A stretch of 64,000 bases of DNA. Source: Prauserella cavernicola. Its GTDB lineage: Bacteria; Actinomycetota; Actinomycetes; Mycobacteriales; Pseudonocardiaceae. The position numbers and the translations under genes are program-made. This document shows, in pieces, positions 8,290-16,100 of the stretch. How positions within the stretch are numbered: the stretch's first letter is position 1; each line of letters begins with the position of its first letter. The stretch spans positions 22,018-86,017 of the forward strand of contig NZ_JAENJH010000014.1 of NCBI RefSeq assembly GCF_016595675.1, written 5' to 3'. The notes beneath the pieces were generated by a model. The model saw only the letters and a list, made by a program, of their open reading frames with translations. It made no database searches and was not told the origin of the DNA.

Positions 8290-9414
8290 ATGGAGTCATT
8301 CGACGTCGCCGTCGTCGGCATGGGCGCGCTGGGCAGCGCCGCCGCCTATCACCTCGCGCGCAAGGGCGTCGAGGTCGTCGCGTTCGAGCAGTTCGAACTC
8401 GGCCACGTGCGCGGAGCCTCGCACGACACCTCGCGCATCATCAGGACCTCGTACGGGGCGCCACAGTACGTCCGCCTCGCGAAGTCGGCCTACGAGGACT
8501 GGGCCGACCTCGAGAAAGTCGCGGGCGAACGGTTCGTGACCACAACCGGCGGTCTCGTCTTCTGCCCGGTGGACGGAACCGTCTCCGCCGACGACTTCGC
8601 GACGAGCCTTACCGCCGAGGACGTCTCCTACGAACTGCTGCGGCCGGAGGACGTGCACGCCCGCTGGCCGCAGTTCCGGATCCCGGACAACGTGCAGACG
8701 GTCTACACCCCCGACACCGGCATCGTCAACGCGTCCCGCTCGGTCGCCGCACTGCAGATGCAGGCGAGGGCACACGGCGCCGTGATCAAGGCCCGCACTC
8801 CGGTGCACCGCCTGTCCCCCGGCGACTCCGGCGTCGTCCTGCACACCGAGCACGGCGACGTGCACGCGAGAAAGGTCGTCCTCGCGACGGACGCGTGGAC
8901 CAACACCTTGCTCGAGCCGCTCGGCGCCGCCATCCCGCTGGTCACCATGCAGGAGCAGGTCACCTACTTCAAACCGGCGGAGGTGGACGCGTTCGACCGC
9001 GAGCGCTTCCCCGTGTGGATCTGGGAGGACGCCGAGTGTTTCTACGGATTCCCGACCTACGGCGAACCGACGATCAAGGCCGCACGCGATGCGTCCTACA
9101 ACCTGATGAGCCCGGACGAGCGTACTTTTGTGCCGTCACCGGAACTGCTCGAGCAGCTCTCGTCGTTCGTGCGCGGCCTCATTCCCCACAGTGGACAGTC
9201 GCTGCGCACTGTGACCTGTCAGTACGCGCTCACCCCGAACCGCCGGTTCGTCATCAGCCCCGTGGGCAAGCACCCGGACATCATCGTCGGGCTGGGAGCC
9301 GGGCACGCCTTCAAGTTCACGCCGGCGATCGGCCGGGTACTGGCCGAGCTCGCGACCGACGGCAGCACCAGCGAGGACATCTCCACCTTCACCGAACCGG
9401 CCCCGGCCGCGTAG
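8290..9414 (+). CDS. FAD-dependent amine oxidase, N-methyltryptophan/sarcosine oxidase type
   Basis: 374 aa, monomeric sarcosine oxidase length. GMGALGSAAAYHLARKG at residues 10-26 is the dinucleotide-binding glycine motif; the TVTCQYALTP segment near residue 310 keeps the Cys that binds FAD covalently in MSOX; GAGHAFKFTPAIG near residue 336 is the closing FAD motif. These enzymes oxidise secondary or primary amino acids to imine plus H2O2. It follows the C45 gene by 39 bp with an AGGGG ribosome site. It may oxidise the amine released by the C45 enzyme, which is inferred from order. Confidence 0.88.
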   Translation: MESFDVAVVGMGALGSAAAYHLARKGVEVVAFEQFELGHVRGASHDTSRIIRTSYGAPQYVRLAKSAYEDWADLEKVAGERFVTTTGGLVFCPVDGTVSADDFATSLTAEDVSYELLRPEDVHARWPQFRIPDNVQTVYTPDTGIVNASRSVAALQMQARAHGAVIKARTPVHRLSPGDSGVVLHTEHGDVHARKVVLATDAWTNTLLEPLGAAIPLVTMQEQVTYFKPAEVDAFDRERFPVWIWEDAECFYGFPTYGEPTIKAARDASYNLMSPDERTFVPSPELLEQLSSFVRGLIPHSGQSLRTVTCQYALTPNRRFVISPVGKHPDIIVGLGAGHAFKFTPAIGRVLAELATDGSTSEDISTFTEPAPAA

Positions 9415-9456
9415 CGGCACGGGTTCCGCGTCGCGAGCCAGGACAGGAGGCCGTTG

Positions 9457-9846
9457 ATGCCCACAGCACCAGCCGATCCCGTGCTCGACCGCGCCCCGGG
9501 CGAGGTCCGGGACATCCGATGCGCGCACGGCGGGCACGGGACGACGCGGTATCGCCGCGTCGCCGGAACTCCCGGATCGCCGTTCTACACAGTGGATTGG
9601 GAGTTTCCCGCCGGCACCAGCGAGGGGCCGCACGACCACCGTGCCGACGGGATCGGCGTCGAGCACTACCACGTCGTTGGCGGGACACTCGTGATCGTCG
9701 TGGACGGAGTCCGGCACGAACTCGGCGAGGGAGACGCACTCGCGATCCCGCGGCAGCCGGTGCGGGAGGTCCGCAACGAGTCGCACCACGCGGCCCGGCT
9801 GTTGCTGGTGGTCGAACGACTGAAACCCGTCGGCCAAAGATCTTGA
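9457..9846 (+). CDS. small cupin-domain protein
   Basis: 129 aa with a single cupin barrel. The first cupin motif has G-x3-PHDHRADG-x4-EHYHVVGG (residues about 48-70) with His and Glu positions suited to a metal site; the second, around residue 88, is GEGDALAIPRQPVREVRN, lacking the usual His, so the metal site may be incomplete. GGACAGGAGG is the ribosome site. It is part of the C45-oxidase unit; enzyme or sensor role unknown. Confidence 0.75.
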   Translation: MPTAPADPVLDRAPGEVRDIRCAHGGHGTTRYRRVAGTPGSPFYTVDWEFPAGTSEGPHDHRADGIGVEHYHVVGGTLVIVVDGVRHELGEGDALAIPRQPVREVRNESHHAARLLLVVERLKPVGQRS

Positions 9847-9870
9847 CGCACACGGATTCCGGGCTACTCT
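9843..9870 (+). promoter_or_regulatory. predicted promoter of the peptide ABC transporter operon
   Basis: TTGACG (9843-9848) and TACTCT (9865-9870) with a 16-bp spacer lie at the end of the cupin gene, 180 bp before the substrate-binding protein gene. The match to the actinobacterial housekeeping consensus is good for the -35 and fair for the -10. Confidence 0.5.
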
Positions 9871-9878
9871 ACCTGTTT

Positions 9879-9898
9879 AAGCGTACGCATGTTCGCTT
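9879..9898. promoter_or_regulatory. imperfect palindrome downstream of the promoter, candidate operator
   Basis: A 20-bp near-palindrome with arms AAGCG and CGCTT and a further AC/GT match lies directly after the predicted -10 box, overlapping the expected transcription start. This is a repressor-type position. The cognate regulator is unknown; the IclR protein at 6277 is the nearest candidate. Confidence 0.35.
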
Positions 9899-10050
9899 GT
9901 AGCGACACGGTTTTCCGTGACGTCAACGGAGGCAACGCCGCCGCACGGGCCGCAGCGCGGTCGCGGTGACCAGGCCGCACCGCGCGCGGCAGAGCCACAC
10001 CCCAGGTAGCCGGGGCACCGACCCCACCACCATCTACCTCGAGGACTCTC

Positions 10051-11601
10051 ATGACGAACAAGGTTCGAGCGCTCGGCGTCGCGGCCGCTGTCACCGTCGG
10101 GCTCTCCGCGTGCACCACGGGCGGCGCCGGCGGCACGGGCACGATCCAGACCGCGATCAACGCCGCTCCGACGACGTTCAGCCCGTGGACGGCGGAGACC
10201 CGGGACGACTACGACGTCAGCCGCCTGCTGTTCGACACACTCGTGCGGCGCGGCGCGGACAACAAGATCGTGCCCGCGCTGGCGACCTCCTGGGAATCGA
10301 CGCCGACCGAGGCGTCGTTCACCATCCGCGACGGAGCCACGTGTGCGGACGGCACTCCGATCACGGCCGAGGTGGTCCAGAACTCGCTGCACGCGATGGC
10401 GACGGCCGAGGGCTCCGTGTTCCGGAAGATCGTGTTCGGACCGGGCCGGCCGACGATCTCGGCCGACAACGCGGCGAAGACCGTGACCGTCGAGCTGGCA
10501 CAGCCGTGGCAGGACCTGGTGCAGGGGATGAGCCTCGTGGCCACCGGCATCGTCTGCCCCGCCGGCCTGGAGAACCCCGAGGGACTGCGTCGGGGCTCGG
10601 TCAAGGGCGCGTTCTCCGGGCCGTACGTGCTCAGCGCCAGCTCGCACGGTGTGTCCTACACCTTCGCACTGCGCAAGGGTTTCACGGGCTGGCCGGACTA
10701 CGGTGACACGGCGTCACGGGGCAAGCCGGCACAGACCGTCCAGGTCGACGTGATGCCGAACGGATCCTCGCGGGCGAACGCTCTGCTCACCGGCGGCATG
10801 GACATCGGGACGATCAGCACGCAGGACATGACCCGCTTCGACGGCGACGAGGGCTACACCGCGCAACGGCTGCCCTCCAGCAGCCTGTTCGTGCTCTTCA
10901 ACGAACGTGAGGGCACCGTCTTCGCCGACGAGGAGGTCCGCAGGGCGGTGGTCCAGACGTTGAGCCGCAAGTCGTTCAACAGTGCCGCGACCGCGGGTCT
11001 GGGAGATCTCGCGACCACGTTCAGCCACGACGCGGTCCCCTGCGCCAGCACCGATTCCTCCGTCCTCATCGAACAGGACGTCGAGGCGGCCAAGCCGGTG
11101 TTGCGCGGCAAGACGATCCGGATCCTCGGGCTGGAGGTGATCGGGCCGCAGGGCGCGGGCAACACCTACATCGCCGAGGCGCTGCGCGCGGCCGGGGCCA
11201 CGGTGGAGATCGACAACGTCGACGTCGCCACGTGGTCGACCACCGGTACGGGCGAACCCGACGCGTGGGACCTCACCGTCTTCGCCGGGATCAACGCGGG
11301 CGGCACGATGTACGGCGCGCTCTCGCCCGTGGTGGGGCCACCGACCGAGGCGGGCGGAGCGAACTGGTCGGGCACCGAGCACAAGGACGTGCTGGCGATG
11401 GTCGACGAGGCGATGCGGGAGCCCGACGACCGCACGAGATGCGGTATCTACCAACGGGTCCAGGAGACGCTGATCGAGGGGGCGCACGTGATGCCCCTGT
11501 CCTATCTCCCCGCTCAGCTCACCACCCGGTCCGGCTTCTCGGTTCAGGTCCACAACGACCAGGTCGACGTGGCGACGATGCAGATCGACGGCGAGGGCTG
11601 A
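10051..11601 (+). CDS. peptide-type ABC transporter substrate-binding lipoprotein
   Basis: 516 aa, family 5 (DppA/OppA). The N-terminus has a positive NKVR start, a hydrophobic run and lipobox LSAC with the lipidated residue at Cys21, so the mature protein sits on the outer face of the membrane. TTFSPWTAETRDDYDVSRLLFDTLVRR near residue 40 and the ATSWESTPTEASFTIRDGATCADGTPI region are typical of the family. It is followed at 3 bp by permease genes. Ligand probably a peptide or modified amino acid; the amidase and dipeptidase genes around it agree with this. Confidence 0.9.
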   Translation: MTNKVRALGVAAAVTVGLSACTTGGAGGTGTIQTAINAAPTTFSPWTAETRDDYDVSRLLFDTLVRRGADNKIVPALATSWESTPTEASFTIRDGATCADGTPITAEVVQNSLHAMATAEGSVFRKIVFGPGRPTISADNAAKTVTVELAQPWQDLVQGMSLVATGIVCPAGLENPEGLRRGSVKGAFSGPYVLSASSHGVSYTFALRKGFTGWPDYGDTASRGKPAQTVQVDVMPNGSSRANALLTGGMDIGTISTQDMTRFDGDEGYTAQRLPSSSLFVLFNEREGTVFADEEVRRAVVQTLSRKSFNSAATAGLGDLATTFSHDAVPCASTDSSVLIEQDVEAAKPVLRGKTIRILGLEVIGPQGAGNTYIAEALRAAGATVEIDNVDVATWSTTGTGEPDAWDLTVFAGINAGGTMYGALSPVVGPPTEAGGANWSGTEHKDVLAMVDEAMREPDDRTRCGIYQRVQETLIEGAHVMPLSYLPAQLTTRSGFSVQVHNDQVDVATMQIDGEG

Positions 11602-11604
11602 GCC

Positions 11605-12603
11605 GTGAGCATCTCGCAGTCACCCCACCCAGTGCCGCGGACGGCCCTGCGGGACAGTCCGTGGTTGCGGTTCGGGCTCCAGCGGCTGACCGGGCTGCTG
11701 GTGTCGTTCGTCCTGCTGGTGACGGTGACGTTCGTGATCATCCCGCTCATCCCGGGGGACCCGGCGGCGGCCATCGCGGGCCCGGAGGCCAGCGGAGCGG
11801 AGATCGCGCGGATCCGCGGGGAGCTCGGACTGGACCAGCCCCTGCACGTCCAGTTCTTCGACTACGTCGGCGGGCTGCTGACTCTGGACCTCGGGACGTC
11901 GTTCGCGAGTGGACAGGACGTCTCGGCCATGATCCTCGCCCGGCTGCCGTTCACCGGGCAGCTGGCGCTGTTCGCCATCCTGCTGACGCTGATCGTCTCG
12001 GTGCCGGTGGGCATGCTGGTCGCCGTCCTCACCCACGGCGGGCGCAGGCCCTGGCTCGACCACGTGTTCAACGCGGTGACGAGCCTGGTCTACTCGGTGC
12101 CCCAGTACGTGATGGCCACGCTGCTCGTCTCGGTCTTCGCCGTCGGCTTCCGGATCTTTCCGGCGGCCGGAGCGGAAACCCTGCTGTCATTGGTACTTCC
12201 GACACTGGCGCTCATGCTGCTGCCCATCTGCGTCGTCTCCCGGGTGGTACGCCGCGAGACCACGGTCGTGCTGGACCAGGACTACATCCGCACCGCACGG
12301 GGGTGGCGGATCGGCAGGGTCCGCATGTTCGGCCGGTACGTGCTGCCGAACGTCATCACCACCACCCTCACCCTGTCCGGCCTCATCCTGGCCTCGCAAC
12401 TCGGTGGTGCGGTGGTCATCGAGACGGTGTTCGCGTGGCCGGGGCTGGGACAGGGCATCGTCGACGCCTTCCTGGCGCGCGACTACCCCGTCATCCGGGG
12501 CACGATCCTCGTCCTCGGCCTGCTGGCGACCCTGATCATCATCGTGGTGGACGTCATCCTCGCGATCGTCGACCCCCGCACGGTGGAGGCCGACCATGAC
12601 TAA
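11605..12603 (+). CDS. peptide ABC transporter permease, DppB type
   Basis: 332 aa, six predicted membrane spans. The first span (RLTGLLVSFVLLVTVTFVII) is followed by the long external loop with PGDPAAAIAGPEAS, as in DppB/OppB, and the cytoplasmic EAA-like loop is RTARGWRIGRVRMFGRYVLPN near residue 230. It starts at GTG 3 bp after the binding-protein gene and overlaps the next gene by 8 bp, so the subunits are translationally coupled. Confidence 0.9.
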   Translation: MSISQSPHPVPRTALRDSPWLRFGLQRLTGLLVSFVLLVTVTFVIIPLIPGDPAAAIAGPEASGAEIARIRGELGLDQPLHVQFFDYVGGLLTLDLGTSFASGQDVSAMILARLPFTGQLALFAILLTLIVSVPVGMLVAVLTHGGRRPWLDHVFNAVTSLVYSVPQYVMATLLVSVFAVGFRIFPAAGAETLLSLVLPTLALMLLPICVVSRVVRRETTVVLDQDYIRTARGWRIGRVRMFGRYVLPNVITTTLTLSGLILASQLGGAVVIETVFAWPGLGQGIVDAFLARDYPVIRGTILVLGLLATLIIIVVDVILAIVDPRTVEADHD

Positions 12604-14272
12604 GCTCGCGCGCCGAGGGCTGTGGACTCCGTCCATGGCCGGTGGCCTCCTGCTCGGCCTGGGCCTGCTCGTGGCCGCGATCCTGGCACCGGTGCTGCTG
12701 GCGGAGCCCGCCGAGCAGCTGACCGACGCGGCCGGGCAACCACCCAGCGCCGAGCACTGGCTGGGCACGGACAACCTGGGACGCGACAACCTGGCCAGGG
12801 CGCTGGTGGCCACCCGCCTCACCCTGCTGATGACGGCGGGCGCCACGGCGATCGCCGTCGTGGGCGGCATCGTCGTGGGCGTGGGGGTCTGGCTGTCGGG
12901 GCCGCGGGTCCGCAAGGTCGGACTGCGGCTGCTGGAAACGGCGGTGGCCTATCCCAGCCTGATTTTCGCACTGGTCATCGCGGCCATCCTGCGGCCAGGG
13001 GTCGTCTCGAGCGTCGTCGCGATCGGAGTGGCGGGCATCCCGAGCTTCGCGCGGCTGACGGCGAACCTCGCGGCGAAGATCTCCACCACCGACTACGTCA
13101 CCACGGCCAGGCTGCTCGGGGTCTCGCCGAGGGCCGTCGCCCTGCGCCACGTGCTGCCGAACATGGCCGAGCCGCTGCTGATCCTGGCCACCACGGTCTT
13201 CTCGCTGTCGCTGGTGGAGCTGTCGGCGCTGTCGTTCATCGGACTCGGTGTCCAGTCCCCGGACTACGACTTCGGCCTGCTGCTGAACGAGAGTCTCACG
13301 CAGATCTACACCCAGCCGACGTCGGTGCTCGGTCCGTCCGTGATGATCGTGCTCACCGGAGTGGCCGTGATGCTGCTCGGGGACGCGCTCGCCGCGAGGG
13401 CCAACCCCAGACAAGGCAGGCGGGCCGTGCGCAACCCCGCGGGCCCGCCGGTCGTCGAGATCCCGGACGGGGACACCGCGCTGGTCCGCGTCGAGGACCT
13501 GCGCGTCCGGGTTCCCGGCGGCGCGGAGCTCGTCAAGGGGGTCTCGCTGACGATCGAGCCCGGCGAGGTGGTCGGGCTGGTCGGCGAGTCCGGCTCCGGC
13601 AAGTCGCTCACCGCCATGTCGGTGGCCGGGCTGCCGCCCGCGGAGCTCGAGGTCCGGGCGGACGTCCTGCGCGTGGACGACCTGAACATGCTGGGGCACC
13701 CGGACCGGGGCCGGCTCGGCCGGGAGATCTCGATCATCTACCAGGACCCGGGCACCACGTTCAACCCGTCACTACGGATGGGTGTGCAGCTCACCGAGGT
13801 GCTGCGCACACACCTGGGAGTGGGGCGAGGACGGGCCAACAAGCTCATCGCCGACGCGCTGGCGCAGGTGAACATCAGCGAGCCCGAGCGCAGGCTGCGC
13901 CAGCATCCGCACAAACTCTCCGGCGGCATGCGACAACGCGGCATGATCGCCACCACCCTGGTCACGACCCCGAAACTGATCGTGGCCGACGAACCGACCA
14001 CGGCGCTCGACGTCACCGTCCAGCACGAGGTCCTGCGGCAGTTCCGCAGGATCCACCGCGAGCAGGGCGCCGCGATGCTGTTCATCTCCCACGATCTGGG
14101 CGTCGTCCAGGAACTGTGCGACCGGATCCTGGTGATGCGCCACGGCGAGATCGTGGAGCAGCTCACGCCCGGCCAGCTGCGCGAGGGCGACGTGCACCAC
14201 CCCTACACCCAAGCACTCATGGACGCGGTTCTCGTGGTGGACACCTCGCCCGTGCGGCAGGAGTTCTCATGA
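12596..14272 (+). CDS. fused permease (DppC type) and ATPase (DppD type) of peptide ABC transporter
   Basis: 558 aa, one polypeptide with two subunits. Residues 1-275 are a DppC-like permease: an N-terminal span, the GTDNLGRDNLARALVATR family motif and an EAA loop (TARLLGVSPRAVALRHVLPN). Residues 290-558 are an ATPase with Walker A GESGSGKS near 330, signature LSGGMRQRG near 441 and Walker B LIVADEPTTALD near 462. The ATPase lacks the C-terminal Cys cluster seen in many DppD proteins. The reading frame continues without a stop across the linker, so the fusion is real unless the sequence is wrong. It overlaps the next ATPase gene by 4 bp (ATGA). Confidence 0.9.
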   Translation: MTKLARRGLWTPSMAGGLLLGLGLLVAAILAPVLLAEPAEQLTDAAGQPPSAEHWLGTDNLGRDNLARALVATRLTLLMTAGATAIAVVGGIVVGVGVWLSGPRVRKVGLRLLETAVAYPSLIFALVIAAILRPGVVSSVVAIGVAGIPSFARLTANLAAKISTTDYVTTARLLGVSPRAVALRHVLPNMAEPLLILATTVFSLSLVELSALSFIGLGVQSPDYDFGLLLNESLTQIYTQPTSVLGPSVMIVLTGVAVMLLGDALAARANPRQGRRAVRNPAGPPVVEIPDGDTALVRVEDLRVRVPGGAELVKGVSLTIEPGEVVGLVGESGSGKSLTAMSVAGLPPAELEVRADVLRVDDLNMLGHPDRGRLGREISIIYQDPGTTFNPSLRMGVQLTEVLRTHLGVGRGRANKLIADALAQVNISEPERRLRQHPHKLSGGMRQRGMIATTLVTTPKLIVADEPTTALDVTVQHEVLRQFRRIHREQGAAMLFISHDLGVVQELCDRILVMRHGEIVEQLTPGQLREGDVHHPYTQALMDAVLVVDTSPVRQEFS

Positions 14273-15081
14273 CGACGGTGGACAACACGAACCAGGTACC
14301 CGCGAGGGTCGGCACGAGGCCGGCCCTCGAGACCCGCGAGCTGCACGTGTCGTTCGGCCACAACCCGGTACTGCGGGACGTGAACCTCGTCGTGCCGTCC
14401 CACACCGCCGTCGGCCTGGTGGGCGAATCCGGATCCGGAAAGTCCACATTGGGCAAGACCGTGGTGGGGATCAACAGGCCACGCCAGGGCCAGGTCCTCG
14501 TCGACGGCGAGGACGTGGCCTCCGCGGGCAAGCGCCGTCGTGCCGAGCTGCGGCGCCAGGTTCAGTACATTCCGCAGGACCCCTTCTCCTCGCTGAGTCC
14601 TCGGCGCACCATCGGGCAGACCCTCGCCGAGGCCCTCGACCCGGGCAAGGCCAAGACGTCGCAGCACCAGGACCGGATCACCGAGGTGCTCGAGCAGGTC
14701 CGCCTCGGCGCCGACGCGATGGGCAAGTACCCGCACCAGTTCTCCGGCGGGCAACGGCAGCGCATCGCGATCGCCCGCGCCCTGATCCTCCAGCCCCGGT
14801 TGATCATCGCCGACGAGATCACCTCGGCACTGGACGTCTCTGTCCAGGCCGAGATCCTGACCCTGCTGCGATCGCTGAAAAGCACGACGGAGGCGTCGAT
14901 GCTGTTCATCTCCCACAACCTGGCCGTCGTCCAGGCGCTGTGCGAGTACGTCGTCGTGCTGTACCAGGGTGTCGTCGTCGAACAGGGCAGTGTGGACGAC
15001 GTGTACCGCGAGCCCCGGCACGACTACACCCGGGGGCTGCTCGCCTCCGTCCCCGGATCGGAGGGCTTCAGCCTTGACTGA
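14269..15081 (+). CDS. peptide ABC transporter ATP-binding protein, DppF type
   Basis: 270 aa. Walker A GESGSGKST near residue 52, Q-loop in YIPQDPFSSLSPRRT, signature FSGGQRQRIAIARAL near 160, Walker B LIIADEITSALD (the usual Pro is Ile) and the H-loop in LFISHNLAVVQ. Partner of the ATPase half of the preceding fusion, forming a heterodimeric motor. The ATG overlaps the stop of the fusion gene; the dipeptidase gene in turn starts inside the end of this gene. Confidence 0.9.
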   Translation: MTTVDNTNQVPARVGTRPALETRELHVSFGHNPVLRDVNLVVPSHTAVGLVGESGSGKSTLGKTVVGINRPRQGQVLVDGEDVASAGKRRRAELRRQVQYIPQDPFSSLSPRRTIGQTLAEALDPGKAKTSQHQDRITEVLEQVRLGADAMGKYPHQFSGGQRQRIAIARALILQPRLIIADEITSALDVSVQAEILTLLRSLKSTTEASMLFISHNLAVVQALCEYVVVLYQGVVVEQGSVDDVYREPRHDYTRGLLASVPGSEGFSLD

Positions 15082-16072
15082 CGACAACGGCCCGCCGGTT
15101 CCGCAGCCGGGCGTGACGATCGACGGGTGCAACCCGAGCGACTGGGACTCACCGGAGGTCTTCGACCACCTCCGCCGGGGCGGGGTGAGCGCCACCAACG
15201 CGACCATCGCCATCTGGGAAGGGTTCACCGAGACCGTCGACGCCACCGCGGCCTGGCACCGCCGGTTCCGGGAGCACGCCGACAAGATCGTGCACGTACG
15301 CCGCGCCGAGGACATCCGCGCGGCCCACCGCCAGGACAAGGCGGGGATCATCCTGGGCTGGCAGAACATCTCGCCCATCGGCAACGACCTCGAACGCCTC
15401 GAGGCGTTCCACGTCCTCGGCGTGCGCATCGTCCAGCTCGCCTACAACATCAGAAACCTCGTCGCGAACGGGTGCTACGAACCGAACGACGACGGGCTGA
15501 GCCTCTTCGGGGTGAAGGCGGTCACCAAGCTCAACGAACTCGGGATCCTCGTGGACCTCTCGCACGTCGGCGACCGCAGCAGCCTGCACGCCATCGAGGT
15601 CTCCGAGCAGCCGGTGGCGTTCACGCACACCAACCTCCGTGAGTTCTTCGACAGCCCTCGCAACAAGCCGGCCGAGCTGATCCGTGCCCTGGTCTCGAAG
15701 GGCGGTGTGGTCGGCGCGAACGCCTTCCCCCAGTTCCTGCCGAGCGGCTTCGACGCCGACCTCGCCGAGTACCTCGACGGCGTCGAACGGCTCGTGGACG
15801 TCGCCGGGGTCGACCACGTCGGCATCGCCTCCGACTTCTGCGAGGGGCGCGGGTGGGACTTCTGGCCATATCTCGGCAGGCTGCACGGCACCACCCCGCA
15901 CTTCGACATCTCCGTTCCCGCGGCCAACCCGGTGATCAAGGGCCTGCAGGGGAGCTTTGATCTGCCGAACGTCGCCGAGGGCCTGCGGGAGCGGGGCTAC
16001 CGGGACGACGAGGTCGCCAAGATCATGGGCGGCAACTGGCTGCGCCTCTACCAGACGGTCTGGGGCGCCTGA
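15074..16072 (+). CDS. M19 (membrane dipeptidase) family protein with an altered metal site
   Basis: 332 aa. The M19 fold is shown by LGVRIVQLAYN, the NDDGLSLFG segment, VDLSHVGDRS, VAFTHTN, RNKPAELIRALVSKGGVVG and DHVGIASDF, which supply the second set of metal and substrate residues. The N-terminal HxD metal pair of renal-type dipeptidases (DGHND) is replaced by DGCNPSD, so the first metal site is changed. A TTG start at 15074, after GGAGGG and overlapping the previous stop, fits best; a longer frame to 14969 lies wholly inside the ATPase gene. Likely cytosolic, acting on the peptide imported by the ABC system. Activity is uncertain because of the altered ligands. Confidence 0.83.
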   Translation: MTDDNGPPVPQPGVTIDGCNPSDWDSPEVFDHLRRGGVSATNATIAIWEGFTETVDATAAWHRRFREHADKIVHVRRAEDIRAAHRQDKAGIILGWQNISPIGNDLERLEAFHVLGVRIVQLAYNIRNLVANGCYEPNDDGLSLFGVKAVTKLNELGILVDLSHVGDRSSLHAIEVSEQPVAFTHTNLREFFDSPRNKPAELIRALVSKGGVVGANAFPQFLPSGFDADLAEYLDGVERLVDVAGVDHVGIASDFCEGRGWDFWPYLGRLHGTTPHFDISVPAANPVIKGLQGSFDLPNVAEGLRERGYRDDEVAKIMGGNWLRLYQTVWGA

Positions 16073-16100
16073 AGCACGACGACACGCGGAAAGGAGAACG

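Noticed and set aside
7344..9902. Very long open frame (852 codons) over the C45 and oxidase genes
   Set aside because: Arg/Pro-rich composition without domains; it is an out-of-frame shadow of two clear genes in GC-rich DNA.
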